From a virus, in the IMG/VR virus record IMGVR_UViG_3300009081_000030, positions 1 through 32,302 of that record: 32,302 bases of DNA; one strand, written 5' to 3'. This document shows positions 22,644-29,472 of the stretch, piece after piece. The notes below the pieces were generated by a model. It was not told the DNA's origin. It did no database searches and worked only from the letters and a program-made list of their open reading frames with translations. Numbering within the stretch: position 1 is the stretch's first letter; each line of letters starts with the position of its first letter. The position numbers were made by a program, and so were the translations under genes.

Positions 22644-22901
22644 TTACACGCTGTGGTCAATGGCGCTCCTCACCCGCTGCGACGACGATCGCTCGAGCTC
22701 GGCCTGCACGAGCGCTCGCGCGTCTCGTAGGCTCGCAGCCGCCATCGCCGTGTAACTTTCTTCGTCCTCGCCGATGAATACCGTGTCGATCCAGTCTTCG
22801 AGCGTGACCTCGGCGCTCTCCGTGCCGTAGTTGCCATCGCTCACGGCTTTCCTGAACGTCACCCGTACCTGGCGCCACTGGTTGCGTCGCTCGTCACTCA
22901 C
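22644..22901 (-). CDS. Hypothetical protein, 85 aa, last gene of early operon
   Basis: The frame is open further, but GTG 22901-22899 overlaps the previous gene's stop (GTGA). The N-terminal half is beta-rich (WRQVRVTFRKAVSDGNYGTESAEVTL), the C-terminal half a helix (TAMAAASLRDARALVQAELERS). The fold impression is a small alpha/beta protein. I do not recognise it. It is next to attP and after the excisionase candidate. Confidence 0.65.
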   Translation of the reverse strand: MSDERRNQWRQVRVTFRKAVSDGNYGTESAEVTLEDWIDTVFIGEDEESYTAMAAASLRDARALVQAELERSSSQRVRSAIDHSV

Positions 22902-23161
22902 GCTCGTTTCCTCCGTGGCGGCTCGGGCAGCTCGTACACCGGCCGCGGGTTGGCGCCGACTGCCTTGTCTTCGAGCCAGCGCGCGAGAGCTTCGCGGTGG
23001 ATGCGCACAAACCGCTGGCCACGGCGCAGGACCGGGAAGCCGGGCTCGTACGACCAGGTATCCAAGATCTCGAGGCTGACCTGGCACCACTCGGCCGCCT
23101 GTTCGCGCGTCAGTAGCACTGGCGCATCCGGCTGCCAGTCCTCAAAGTTGGTCGCAGTCAT
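22898..23161 (-). CDS. xis: Excisionase-like winged HTH protein, 87 aa
   Basis: The preferred ATG 23161 lies within the last codons of the primase-helicase gene (20-nt overlap); a longer frame starts at 23206. Residues 13-70 (VLLTREQAAEWCQVSLEILDTW, then PVLRRGQRFVRIHREALARWLED) match the MerR/HTH_17 type fold used by phage excisionases: helix, turn, helix, then a beta wing with RIHREAL. The basic tail ends RRKRA. With an integrase and attP beside it, Xis is the natural role. A plain transcription regulator is the alternative. The gene symbol is by role and context. Confidence 0.7.
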   Translation of the reverse strand: MTATNFEDWQPDAPVLLTREQAAEWCQVSLEILDTWSYEPGFPVLRRGQRFVRIHREALARWLEDKAVGANPRPVYELPEPPRRKRA

Positions 23162-25430
23162 GCTCGTCAAACCTCTTGTGATGAACTGGGCACAGCTCCT
23201 CGACAACCTGCGGCTTGAGGATCACCCGCTCGGGACACGGCTCGTGCGCCTCGTACACGTCGACCGTCAGGTTCTTCATGCAATGCACGCAGTACCGCAT
23301 CTCTGCCCGCTCCTCGCGCGCGCGCGAGAAATCTTTGAAATCTGAGGAAGCTGTGGAAGCAGGGGAAACAGTGAAATCCGTGGAAGGTGGGTCAGTCTCC
23401 AGTTGTTTCACTGATTCCCCTGTTTCCTTGATTTCTAATCGCGCGCGCGCGGGAAACCAGTAAAACGGTCCCTGCCGGCTCTCTCGTCGGACGCTGATGC
23501 CCAGCTCGCGGCGTGCCCGGCTGAGCGTGGCCGGCGCCGTCGAAACGCCCGACTCTTTCAGCAGCCGCTCGGCGTCCTTCGACCAGATGCCAACGTTGGC
23601 ATCGACCCCGGCCATGATCTGCGCCAGGGCTTGCTTGCATTCGGCCAGCACGCCCATCTCCTGCACCGTGCCCGACCGATCCATGGCCACGGTCGCGTCG
23701 ACCAGCACCGGTTCCTTGTCCCACACCAGGATCGGCGGCTGGTCGCGCTCGTCCACCCGCGGCAGGATCTTCTGCCGCGTGGTCTCGATGCGGTAGCCGA
23801 TGCCCATCATCGGCACGCCGACGTTCAGCTTGATGGGCAGCAGCAGGCGCCGCTTGCCTTCGTCGTCGTTCGGATCGGGCGCCACGCCCAGCACGATGCG
23901 GCACGCGGCCGGAAAGGCAATCGAGCCCGTCGCGCGATAGAGCGCCGCCACGCCCGATCCTTTCGTCAAGTGAATGACCAACAACAAGACGATGTTGGTC
24001 CGCTCGGCCATCATCTGCAGCGGCCCCAGCACGCGCCGTACGTCGCTCTCCTTGTGGGCGTTGATGTTCGGCCCGAGGTACGCGGAGACGGGATCCATGA
24101 CCACGAGGCTCGCGCCTTCGCGCACCACGAGCTCCTCGAGCAATTCGAGGTGCTCGTCCAGCGCGAACATGCGCTCGACCTTGCTGGCGTCTTCGCCGAT
24201 CACGCCGCGCACGGCGACGATGCGCGAGCAGTCGGCACCGGCGGCCTCCAGCCTGGGCTTGACCGTGTCGGCCAGCCCATCCTCGATGGTGAACAGGATC
24301 GCGGAGCCCTGGTCGCACCGCCCGCCGTCCGGCCACTCGCCGCCAACCGACACCTGCGCTGCCGTCCAGTGGGTGATCAGACTCTTGCCCAGACCGGGGT
24401 CGCCCATCAACAGCGTGGCCTTACCGCGCGCGAAGCGCCCACGCCACAGCCAGTTGAGGGCTTCGTTCTGCACCTCTGACATACGCTCGGCCTCCAGTCC
24501 AGCAGCCGGCGACTCCGTCGGCGTACGCCGCGTCTGGATGGGCGTTGGCCTGCCTGAGGACGGATCCTGGTCTGCCGGACTCCAGGCGCGCCCGAGGCCG
24601 GACTCCAGTCCACTGCGAATCGTGGCGCGCACACTCCGCTCGCCGTCCTCGTTGATCAATCCGTTCTGATGGCACGCATCGAGCAGTCGCTCGACCACCC
24701 ACTCGGGCTGAAGATCGTGCATCGGCTCGGCCACCAGTCCACCCAGCAGATGCGCCAGTCGATTGCATGCAGTATTCCGTCCGCTGGCGCGTGGCATGCT
24801 GGCCAGTTCTTCAGTCTTCACGACGCTGAACCGTTGCGCCCATTCGGCTAGCCCGCGTTTGAACACGCTCGGTTTGCCCTTGCGCCGCGGCGACGGCGTG
24901 TAGACCGGCACCTCCGGCAGATCGTCAGGATCCAGCAGCCGGCCGTGCTGCTGACGCGTCTCGTGCACGCCGCCGGGCGGGCAGCTCGGCAGGTACGAGA
25001 TGCGTGACGAGTCCTTCGTCGCGGGGTCGATGCACCCGCCAAAAAAGGCGTTGGCGCGCAGCCAGAAGGCTGGCCAGTCGGCGCCAGGAATTGGTCCCAC
25101 CAGCGGCACCACGACGCGCCAGCGCGGTGCCTCAGGCGTGTGCTGAAACGTCGTATGCGCGACGTACTCGTAGCCCTCGAGCAGATCCAGCGGCAGCTCG
25201 CCGTGGTCGATGTCGAGCACCAGCGCGAAGACCTGATCGACGTTGGCCTTGCCGCGCGTGGTGCCCGGTAGATAGGTCACGGGCGACCACGCACGGCCAT
25301 CCTTGGTCGGCCGCTCGTCGTAGCGGCTCAGGCGACGGGCGAGCGCATGCCAGCCCATGTCGTGGCGCGTGGGCTGGGGATCGTCTTTCCCTTCGAAGAC
25401 AGAAATGGGGATGGTGAAGTCGTCGTTCAT
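23142..25430 (-). CDS. Primase-helicase, prim-pol-like domain plus RepA/DnaB-type ATPase, 762 aa
   Basis: ATG start with AAGGCGAG upstream. The N-terminal 1-175 look like a plasmid/phage prim-pol domain: metal-type D73/D75 in ALVLDIDHG, PEAPRWRVVVPL near 99-110, and DSSRISYLPS near 140-149. A helical linker follows. The ATPase domain has Walker A GDPGLGKS at 343-350, Walker B SLVVMDPVSA with D446, and H487 in LLLVIHLTKGSG, as in RepA/KaiC-like helicases. The C-terminal 55 residues contain CVHC, CPER and LCPVHHKRFDEHDC, a probable zinc module. This is the main replication protein visible here; no DNA polymerase gene is in the window. Confidence 0.88.
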   Translation of the reverse strand: MNDDFTIPISVFEGKDDPQPTRHDMGWHALARRLSRYDERPTKDGRAWSPVTYLPGTTRGKANVDQVFALVLDIDHGELPLDLLEGYEYVAHTTFQHTPEAPRWRVVVPLVGPIPGADWPAFWLRANAFFGGCIDPATKDSSRISYLPSCPPGGVHETRQQHGRLLDPDDLPEVPVYTPSPRRKGKPSVFKRGLAEWAQRFSVVKTEELASMPRASGRNTACNRLAHLLGGLVAEPMHDLQPEWVVERLLDACHQNGLINEDGERSVRATIRSGLESGLGRAWSPADQDPSSGRPTPIQTRRTPTESPAAGLEAERMSEVQNEALNWLWRGRFARGKATLLMGDPGLGKSLITHWTAAQVSVGGEWPDGGRCDQGSAILFTIEDGLADTVKPRLEAAGADCSRIVAVRGVIGEDASKVERMFALDEHLELLEELVVREGASLVVMDPVSAYLGPNINAHKESDVRRVLGPLQMMAERTNIVLLLVIHLTKGSGVAALYRATGSIAFPAACRIVLGVAPDPNDDEGKRRLLLPIKLNVGVPMMGIGYRIETTRQKILPRVDERDQPPILVWDKEPVLVDATVAMDRSGTVQEMGVLAECKQALAQIMAGVDANVGIWSKDAERLLKESGVSTAPATLSRARRELGISVRRESRQGPFYWFPARARLEIKETGESVKQLETDPPSTDFTVSPASTASSDFKDFSRAREERAEMRYCVHCMKNLTVDVYEAHEPCPERVILKPQVVEELCPVHHKRFDEHDCDQL

Positions 25431-25451
25431 ACGCTCGCCTTGTGTGTGTGA

Positions 25452-25646
25452 TTAGTCGCGTGGCGCGAACTTGAGCGCCTGCTCCTCAGACAAGGGCTGC
25501 ATGTCCGGGCCAACCCCACGCCACCCGGAGATGAACCAGCCCTGGACGACGGCTTGTTTGCCGTGCTCGGCGAAGGGGACGCGCACCCGTTTGTCGGGAT
25601 ACGCCACCCACTCCTCGTAGACCTGGGTGTCCGTTTCCTCGATCAT
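25452..25646 (-). CDS. Hypothetical protein, 64 aa
   Basis: ATG directly follows the stop of the upstream gene (TAG-ATG). Small beta-rich sequence: MIEETDTQVYEEWVAYPDKRVRV, then GKQAVVQGWFISGWRGV and an acidic-helical end. Not recognised. Confidence 0.6.
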   Translation of the reverse strand: MIEETDTQVYEEWVAYPDKRVRVPFAEHGKQAVVQGWFISGWRGVGPDMQPLSEEQALKFAPRD

Positions 25647-26351
25647 CTAGAAAGGCGCCTCGTCGCCGTCTGCCGTGTAGCGCCTGGCGGGTGGTCGATC
25701 CGCCGTCGCGGCCACGGGCTTCTTGGCCTGGGTTTCAGCGCCTTCCGATTCGGCGATCATGCCGCGCAGCTTGCCCAGGCCGATTGCCTGGTACGCCTCT
25801 TCCTTCTGGCCCGGCATGCTGCCAATGGCCATCGGTCCGCCGAACCGCGCCCACAGCACGCCTGGCTGATTCGCGTCCGGCTCGTGGCGGATCGAGCCAT
25901 AGACCTCGAGGTCTTCCCACCAGCGCAGCCACTGGCCGATGGCTTCGAGCTCCTGCGCCGGGTCGTCCGGGTCGTCGCAGGGCAACGGCCCGCCGCCCTT
26001 CTGGATCCATTCCCTGAAGCGCTTCTCGTTGCGCGCGCCCAGACAGGCGCTGAGAAAGTCGACCAGCTTGGTCGACTTGTACTGGCCGTCACGCTGCACG
26101 TACCCGAGGCTGAGCCCGGTGCTGTGCGACGTGCGCCACGACTGCTGGACACCCTCAGGCGGCTTGCCGAACTCTTCCATCAGACGGTCCTGCTCTTCGA
26201 CCGTGAGCTGCATGGGAAAGCGCGCCTGGTGGGCGTTCCAGCGCTCGTTGAACTTCACTTCAGGCGTACCCAGCCGCCAACGCCAGACACCTTCAGGCAC
26301 CGGTTGCCACTCGTTGGCCTGCGTGTCATTCGCTCTTCGCAACAATGGCAT
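25647..26351 (-). CDS. Putative ssDNA-binding or recombination accessory protein, about 234 aa
   Basis: ATG 26351 has an AAGGAAG site upstream and is preferred over the longer frame from 26375. The sequence has VWRWRLGTPEVKFNERWNAHQARFPMQL and YVQRDGQYKSTKLVDFLSACLG, then QWLRWWEDLEVYGSIRH and WARFGGPMAIGSM, a beta-rich pattern like DUF669-type phage ssDNA-binding proteins. The last 40 residues are disordered and end in an acidic DGDEAPF tip, the hallmark of SSB-like tails. Position between Gp157 and the primase-helicase supports the idea. The family assignment is inference. Confidence 0.6.
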   Translation of the reverse strand: MPLLRRANDTQANEWQPVPEGVWRWRLGTPEVKFNERWNAHQARFPMQLTVEEQDRLMEEFGKPPEGVQQSWRTSHSTGLSLGYVQRDGQYKSTKLVDFLSACLGARNEKRFREWIQKGGGPLPCDDPDDPAQELEAIGQWLRWWEDLEVYGSIRHEPDANQPGVLWARFGGPMAIGSMPGQKEEAYQAIGLGKLRGMIAESEGAETQAKKPVAATADRPPARRYTADGDEAPF

Positions 26352-26496
26352 CACTGCTTCCTTCACCCTCGCCACTTGGCTGGCGAGCCACCGCTAGTTG
26401 TTCCTTCATCGCTATGTGTGCGCTCAGGCATGGCCAGCGCACCAGGCACACCACACACACCCATCCACTGCGCAACTGCATGGGCGCGTGCTTCAC
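26326..26496 (-). CDS. Small Cys-containing protein, 56 aa
   Basis: GTG at 26496-26494 overlaps the preceding stop (GTGA); longer frames are shadows of the upstream gene. Near the N-terminus is WVCVVCLVRWPCLSAH, giving C-x2-C-x5-C-x3-H, a possible zinc site. The C-terminal half is polar and probably disordered. It overlaps the next gene's start by 26 nt. Confidence 0.5.
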   Translation of the reverse strand: MKHAPMQLRSGWVCVVCLVRWPCLSAHIAMKEQLAVARQPSGEGEGSSDAIVAKSE

Positions 26497-26690
26497 GCCG
26501 CTGACGGTTTGTGCTTGCTCAGCAGCGGCGGCTGGATCTCGCGCCGGATCAACACCGAGCGCGTCTCGCGAATCTGCGCGCGCAGCGCCTCGAGCGCTTC
26601 GACCTCGATCCACGCGTTGCGCATGGCGGCCTGCTCGACGTGCTGATCGACGTACATCAGCTCGTACGCGAGGTGGTCGATCAACCTCAC
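26493..26690 (-). CDS. Hypothetical helical protein, 65 aa
   Basis: GTG start in a GTGA overlap with the upstream gene, and its stop is in another GTGA overlap downstream. Almost wholly helical (DHLAYELMYVDQHVEQAAMR, EALEALRAQIRETRSVL) with a basic tail. Unrecognised. Confidence 0.6.
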   Translation of the reverse strand: MRLIDHLAYELMYVDQHVEQAAMRNAWIEVEALEALRAQIRETRSVLIRREIQPPLLSKHKPSAA

Positions 26691-26869
26691 GGCAGCATCT
26701 CGTCACTCAGGCACGGATGGCCGCGATAGGCGACGAGCTCGTCGTGCTTCCTGCACAAAAACGTGTCGCACAGCGGGCACCACGTCTCGACGGACTGCTC
26801 GCACTCGTCCACCTGACACACGTCGGGTATGGGCGGCGTGAGGAGATCGAGTAAGGCAGTGTCTCTCAC
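26687..26869 (-). CDS. Small zinc-finger-like protein, 60 aa
   Basis: Two tandem GTG codons can start it; the second (26869-26867) overlaps the upstream stop as GTGA and is preferred. The sequence CQVDECEQSVETWCPLCDTFLCRKHDEL has paired Cys and a final C-x2-H, close to a B-box or AN1-type zinc finger layout. A further Cys follows near the end. A protein- or DNA-binding adaptor is likely; the target is unknown. Confidence 0.65.
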   Translation of the reverse strand: MRDTALLDLLTPPIPDVCQVDECEQSVETWCPLCDTFLCRKHDELVAYRGHPCLSDEMLP

Positions 26870-27219
26870 CACAGGTGTCCCTGGCGCTGCGGCAATCGCG
26901 GCGTGAAGCTGAGTCGCCGGTCGAGACGCAGATGCATGCTTGAGACTTGCGACTGCAGCGAGTGCGTGAGCGCATCGCCGTCTTCCTGGTACTCACAAAT
27001 GAAGTAGCCCGCCGTGCCGCCCAGCAGGAACTCCAGCCCATCGATGTCCGACAGGATCTGGCGTACCGTGCGTCCTTCAACGCGCGTTGCCAAGTGGATA
27101 TCTTCGACCGTGAGCGGTGCCATGTGTGTCGTCCCCAGAACGACGGTCTTGACGGCATTGAGGTCGCGCCAGTCATACATGCGACCGCCGGTGCCATGAA
27201 TTCCCTGAGCGAACGTCAC
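26866..27219 (-). CDS. Winged-helix DNA-binding protein, 117 aa
   Basis: GTG start in a GTGA overlap with the Gp157 stop. Residues about 34-85 form a winged helix: PLTVEDIHLATRVEGRTVRQILSDI then a wing around LLGGTAGYFICEY, a pattern common in phage regulators where 'LT.EDI......RTVR..I..L....GGYF' recurs. The last 30 residues are basic. It may regulate the early operon or help replication initiation. Confidence 0.65.
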   Translation of the reverse strand: MTFAQGIHGTGGRMYDWRDLNAVKTVVLGTTHMAPLTVEDIHLATRVEGRTVRQILSDIDGLEFLLGGTAGYFICEYQEDGDALTHSLQSQVSSMHLRLDRRLSFTPRLPQRQGHLW

Positions 27220-27764
27220 CGGATATCCAGGCGCTCCGCGCGCACGATCTCGACGCCCGGCACCACTTCACCGGTCGTCTTCCAGTGTTCCGTTATCGCT
27301 TTCTTGTCGGGCTCGATGATGACCTTCGTGCGCTGGTACTCGGATGGCACCAGCATCGCCTCGAGCACTTCGACGCGCGGCGGGTTGAGCTTGATACTCA
27401 ACGTGAAACGGCCCGTGTCGATGCGCGTCATCCCCGTGGCCTGCATGTGCTTGAGCAGGTACGCCTTGAGCCGTTCGGCCTGAGCTTCGAAGCGATAGAC
27501 GCTCTCGGCCATGCGCTTGCTTTCCGAGAGCCGCATGTCGGCCAGCCCCTGATACCACTTGATCAGTCCGGCGATCGCCTCCGACTTGTGGGCGATCTGT
27601 CCGCTGAGACGGTCGAGCTCGGCCTCGACTTCCTCGGGCACCGTCTCGGGATCCTCGAGCAGCTCGACCAGGTGGAGGTACTGATCGCTCAACGCGTACA
27701 GCGTGGTGCCGCGCTCGGCGGCCTGCATGAACGCCTTGCTGGCCTGCTCGATCTCAGGGCTCAT
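27216..27764 (-). CDS. Gp157-family phage protein, 182 aa
   Basis: Full-length match in pattern to the siphovirus Gp157 family: long helical region with LSDQYLHLVELLEDPETVPEEVEAELDRL, then IAGLIKWYQGLADMRLSESKRMAE and the motif FTLSIKLNPPRVEV, ending in GVEIVRAERLDIR. The family is found with phage recombination and replication genes and is mostly coiled coil. Here it lies between VRR-NUC and the SSB-like gene, a usual neighbourhood. Its exact biochemical role is unsettled. Confidence 0.85.
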   Translation of the reverse strand: MSPEIEQASKAFMQAAERGTTLYALSDQYLHLVELLEDPETVPEEVEAELDRLSGQIAHKSEAIAGLIKWYQGLADMRLSESKRMAESVYRFEAQAERLKAYLLKHMQATGMTRIDTGRFTLSIKLNPPRVEVLEAMLVPSEYQRTKVIIEPDKKAITEHWKTTGEVVPGVEIVRAERLDIR

Positions 27765-27852
27765 CGCGACTCATCCTGAACACACCACTCACCACCAGGG
27801 CGACCAGCAGGCTGATGAGCAACAGCATGACAATGACGAGCACTGCGGTCAT
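27754..27852 (-). CDS. 32-aa single-helix membrane peptide
   Basis: ATG at 27852-27850 overlaps the VRR-NUC stop (ATGA), and the 3' end overlaps the Gp157 start by 11 nt. The product MTAVLVIVMLLLISLLVALV continues with a short polar end containing FRMSRDEP. It is a single transmembrane helix with a charged C-terminus. Both junctions follow the operon's coupling style, so it is likely real. Confidence 0.55.
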   Translation of the reverse strand: MTAVLVIVMLLLISLLVALVVSGVFRMSRDEP

Positions 27853-28310
27853 ACCTTCCAGCCTTCCTTGAGAGTGCGCACGACCTCCTGCTCGTCTTCG
27901 GGTCGCCACAGGAAGCTGCGCAGGCTACCCAGGTCGCGCGTCCAGGCGAGCCAGCGCTCCTGATCCAGGGTCGTCCGACCGCGGCGGGTCTTGAGCTCGG
28001 CCAGGATGACCAGACGCCGCTCAGGATGGACGAGGAACACGTCTGGAAAGCCTGAGGCGTCGTCGTGGTCAGCCCCGCGCGGAAAGCCTCTGTTGGGGCT
28101 GTGCAGCCCTTCCATGACGCCCTTGCTCAGGCGCACTGCCTTCCCATGCCAGCCATAGAGGGCGGCCAGGGTGAAGACGTGATCCTGAAAGTCTTTCTCG
28201 CTGACGTTCAGCAGCCCGACGCTGGTCTTGCGCCGTACGGCCATCTTGCGGATGTCGGCGTAGCGCGGCCCGGTGCGGAACAGGGGGCGACGAAATGGCG
28301 TGAAGGTCAT
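27849..28310 (-). CDS. VRR-NUC nuclease, about 153 aa
   Basis: The frame opens further upstream, but ATG 28310-28308 overlaps the previous gene's stop (ATGA). After a basic N-terminus the nuclease fold has E38 in VSEKDFQDHVF, a central GKAVRLSKGVMEGLHSPN, D90 in SGFPDVFLVHP, E105-x-K107 in LAELKTRRG, and Q117 in LDQERWL. This is the PD-(D/E)XK VRR-NUC pattern. In phages these enzymes act on branched DNA during replication or recombination. Confidence 0.85.
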   Translation of the reverse strand: MTFTPFRRPLFRTGPRYADIRKMAVRRKTSVGLLNVSEKDFQDHVFTLAALYGWHGKAVRLSKGVMEGLHSPNRGFPRGADHDDASGFPDVFLVHPERRLVILAELKTRRGRTTLDQERWLAWTRDLGSLRSFLWRPEDEQEVVRTLKEGWKV

Positions 28311-28498
28311 GGTTCGGCATCCTGGTGACAGGGACACGCGCACGGTGGACGGACTAGCTCGGTGTTGGAACGCAGCCGACCAACGTAGCCCGTACACACG
28401 GCGTGGTTGGCGAGAATGCAGGCCCAGGCGATGCCTTTGGCGTGTTGGCGATTACGCCATGCCTTGCGCGCTTCGCGTAGCGCCGGCGAGCTCGGCAT
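28307..28498 (-). CDS. Small Cys/His protein, 63 aa
   Basis: ATG overlaps the Rpf stop (TGATG) and the stop overlaps the VRR-NUC start (ATGA). Longer frames shadow the Rpf gene. A basic helix (LREARKAWRNRQHAKG) is followed by C-x4-H-x2-C-x17-C-x-C-x-C-H, the same type of motif found at the end of the integrase-linked stand-alone domain protein. A zinc-binding tail is likely. Confidence 0.65.
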   Translation of the reverse strand: MPSSPALREARKAWRNRQHAKGIAWACILANHAVCTGYVGRLRSNTELVRPPCACPCHQDAEP

Positions 28499-28947
28499 CA
28501 GCGCAAACCCAATCGTCGTGAGCAGGCTGGCCAGGGCTGGAAGCCACGCGCGGCTCGGAGTTTCTCGGCGATGGCGATCTGCTGCGCCGGCGTGGCCAGG
28601 TGCGCACTGGACGCGTAGGCTCGGCCACCGTAAGCGGCCCACGTTTGCTGATCGAATTGCAGCCCGCCGCGGTACGTGCCGCCGCGACTGACGACGTGCC
28701 AGTCGCCAGTCGATTCGCACTGCGCCAGGCGCGCCCACACGCCTGAGACGGGGGTGGGTGACGGTGGTGCAGCGTGGGGCCAGGTGGTCCGCACATACAC
28801 TGCCGGCGTGACACCTACGGTGTCGCTGGCAGCCTGCAGATCGGACGGGTTGTCGATGCCGGCTTCCGCGGCCACGGTCGCGACATCCTCACCCTGGGCC
28901 AGCGCACCCAGCAGCAACATGGCTGCGGCCAGTACCGGTACCGCCAT
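28498..28947 (-). CDS. Rpf-like secreted muralytic enzyme, 149 aa
   Basis: N-terminal hydrophobic segment (VPVLAAAMLLLGALA, residues 3-17) as signal or anchor, a linker with Pro, then a resuscitation-promoting-factor domain at about 69-148: VWARLAQCESTGDWHV with catalytic candidate E78, YRGGLQFDQQTWAAYGG, ATPAQQIAIAEKL and WPACSRRLGL, with C77 and C142 placed for the usual disulfide. Rpf domains have a lysozyme/transglycosylase fold and cut peptidoglycan glycans. In this early operon it may act as an exported lysin or affect host wall growth. Start overlaps a tiny leader ORF. Confidence 0.85.
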   Translation of the reverse strand: MAVPVLAAAMLLLGALAQGEDVATVAAEAGIDNPSDLQAASDTVGVTPAVYVRTTWPHAAPPSPTPVSGVWARLAQCESTGDWHVVSRGGTYRGGLQFDQQTWAAYGGRAYASSAHLATPAQQIAIAEKLRAARGFQPWPACSRRLGLR

Positions 28948-28979
28948 CAGGCAGTGTTCTCGCGATGTAGGACGACCAT
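28947..28979 (-). CDS. 10-aa leader peptide coupled to the Rpf gene
   Basis: ATG 28979-28977 has a strong GGGAGGAG ribosome site directly upstream; the frame (MVVLHRENTA) ends in TGATG, overlapping the Rpf ATG. The Rpf gene itself lacks a clear ribosome site, so translation through this short frame would set its expression. Confidence 0.45.
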   Translation of the reverse strand: MVVLHRENTA

Positions 28980-28982
28980 GAA

Positions 28983-28996
28983 CTCCTCCCGAGGAG
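28983..28996. promoter_or_regulatory. Inverted repeat covering the ribosome site of the Rpf leader
   Basis: CTCCTC-CC-GAGGAG is a perfect 6-bp inverted repeat that contains the leader's GGGAGGAG. In RNA it could mask the ribosome site, though the 2-base centre makes a simple hairpin strained. Confidence 0.3.
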
Positions 28997-29013
28997 AGAT
29001 GGGGTCAGGTGGC

Positions 29014-29271
29014 CTAGGCGACCGCTTCTCGATAGCGCGCTTCGACCACGGGCGACGGACGAGCGACCAGATGTATGGCGAGGTCGGGGTAGCGGGATAA
29101 GCCGGCCTCGAGGATGGGCGCGGAGAAACGCGCTAGGCCGCGGGTGGTGCGACTCCAGGTAGCAGGGTGGACACCGAGCGCGGCCGCCTTCTGGGCGCCG
29201 CTGTGAAAGCCATCCTGCTCAAGGCGCGCATCGAGCTGAGACAGAAAGGCGCGCATCGCACTGATCAGCAT
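29014..29271 (-). CDS. Cro-like regulator, 85 aa
   Basis: ATG 29271, with an alternative ATG five codons later (29256). Residues 24-60 (SGAQKAAALGVHPATWSRTTRGLARFSAPILEAGL) form a helix-turn-helix with recognition helix around HPATWSRTTRG. It is divergent from the repressor gene and first in the early operon, exactly the Cro position. Its promoter -35 box is inside an inverted repeat. Confidence 0.75.
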   Translation of the reverse strand: MLISAMRAFLSQLDARLEQDGFHSGAQKAAALGVHPATWSRTTRGLARFSAPILEAGLSRYPDLAIHLVARPSPVVEARYREAVA

Positions 29272-29283
29272 GCCTGAGCGTGC

Positions 29284-29313
29284 AGTCTAGTGCGGCACAT
29301 TGCGCCAGAGCAA
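29284..29313 (-). promoter_or_regulatory. Promoter of the Cro-like gene and early operon
   Basis: On the minus strand TTGCTC (29313-29308), 18-bp spacer, TAGACT (29289-29284). Transcription would begin about 6 nt before the ATG at 29271. The -35 box is embedded in operator 1. Confidence 0.5.
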
Positions 29314-29314
29314 T
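29299..29314. promoter_or_regulatory. Operator 1 (Cro-side)
   Basis: ATTGC-GCCAGA-GCAAT, a 16-bp perfect inverted repeat overlapping the -35 box of the early promoter. Its plus-strand sequence aligns base for base in frame with operator 4. Confidence 0.6.
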
Positions 29315-29361
29315 CCCCGAAGACTGCCCAATTGAGGGTGTTTCGTGACTTGCCGTTAACC

Positions 29362-29375
29362 GTGCGTTTACGCAA
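29362..29375. promoter_or_regulatory. Operator 2 (central)
   Basis: GTGCG-TTTA-CGCAA contains TGCG-TTTA-CGCA and differs from the TTGCG-N4-CGCAA form at one outer base. Confidence 0.5.
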
Positions 29376-29386
29376 CGATGGAGCAA

Positions 29387-29401
29387 TGCGCCGTTGGCGC
29401 A
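29387..29401. promoter_or_regulatory. Operator-like palindrome 3
   Basis: TGCGCC-GTT-GGCGCA, a 15-bp perfect dyad between the two promoters. Related in sequence words but with a different centre, so it may bind the other regulator. Confidence 0.4.
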
Positions 29402-29430
29402 CGAATCACTCACAATCTGCATGGCGTGCA

Positions 29431-29444
29431 TTGCGTAAGCGCAA
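29431..29444. promoter_or_regulatory. Operator 4 (repressor-side)
   Basis: TTGCG-TAAG-CGCAA overlaps the -35 box of the repressor promoter, which would allow autoregulation. Confidence 0.6.
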
Positions 29445-29460
29445 CGCTTAGTCGTATTCT
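29431..29460 (+). promoter_or_regulatory. Promoter of the repressor gene
   Basis: TTGCGT (29431-29436), 18-bp spacer, TATTCT (29455-29460). The ATG at 29473 would be about 6 nt from the transcription start and has no ribosome site, so translation is likely leaderless or nearly so. Confidence 0.5.
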
Positions 29461-29472
29461 GATGTCCTACCT

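Larger units (their letters stand above)
29272..29472. promoter_or_regulatory. Lysogeny switch region
   Basis: 201 bp between the divergent regulator genes. Holds the Cro-side and repressor-side promoters and at least four inverted repeats, three of which share a TTGCG-N4-CGCAA-like form. No gene is visible here. Confidence 0.75.

Noticed and set aside
28307-28814. Longer frames upstream of the 63-aa Cys/His gene (143 and 120 codons)
   Set aside because: They lie inside the Rpf gene in other frames; the coupled ATG at 28498 is the better start.
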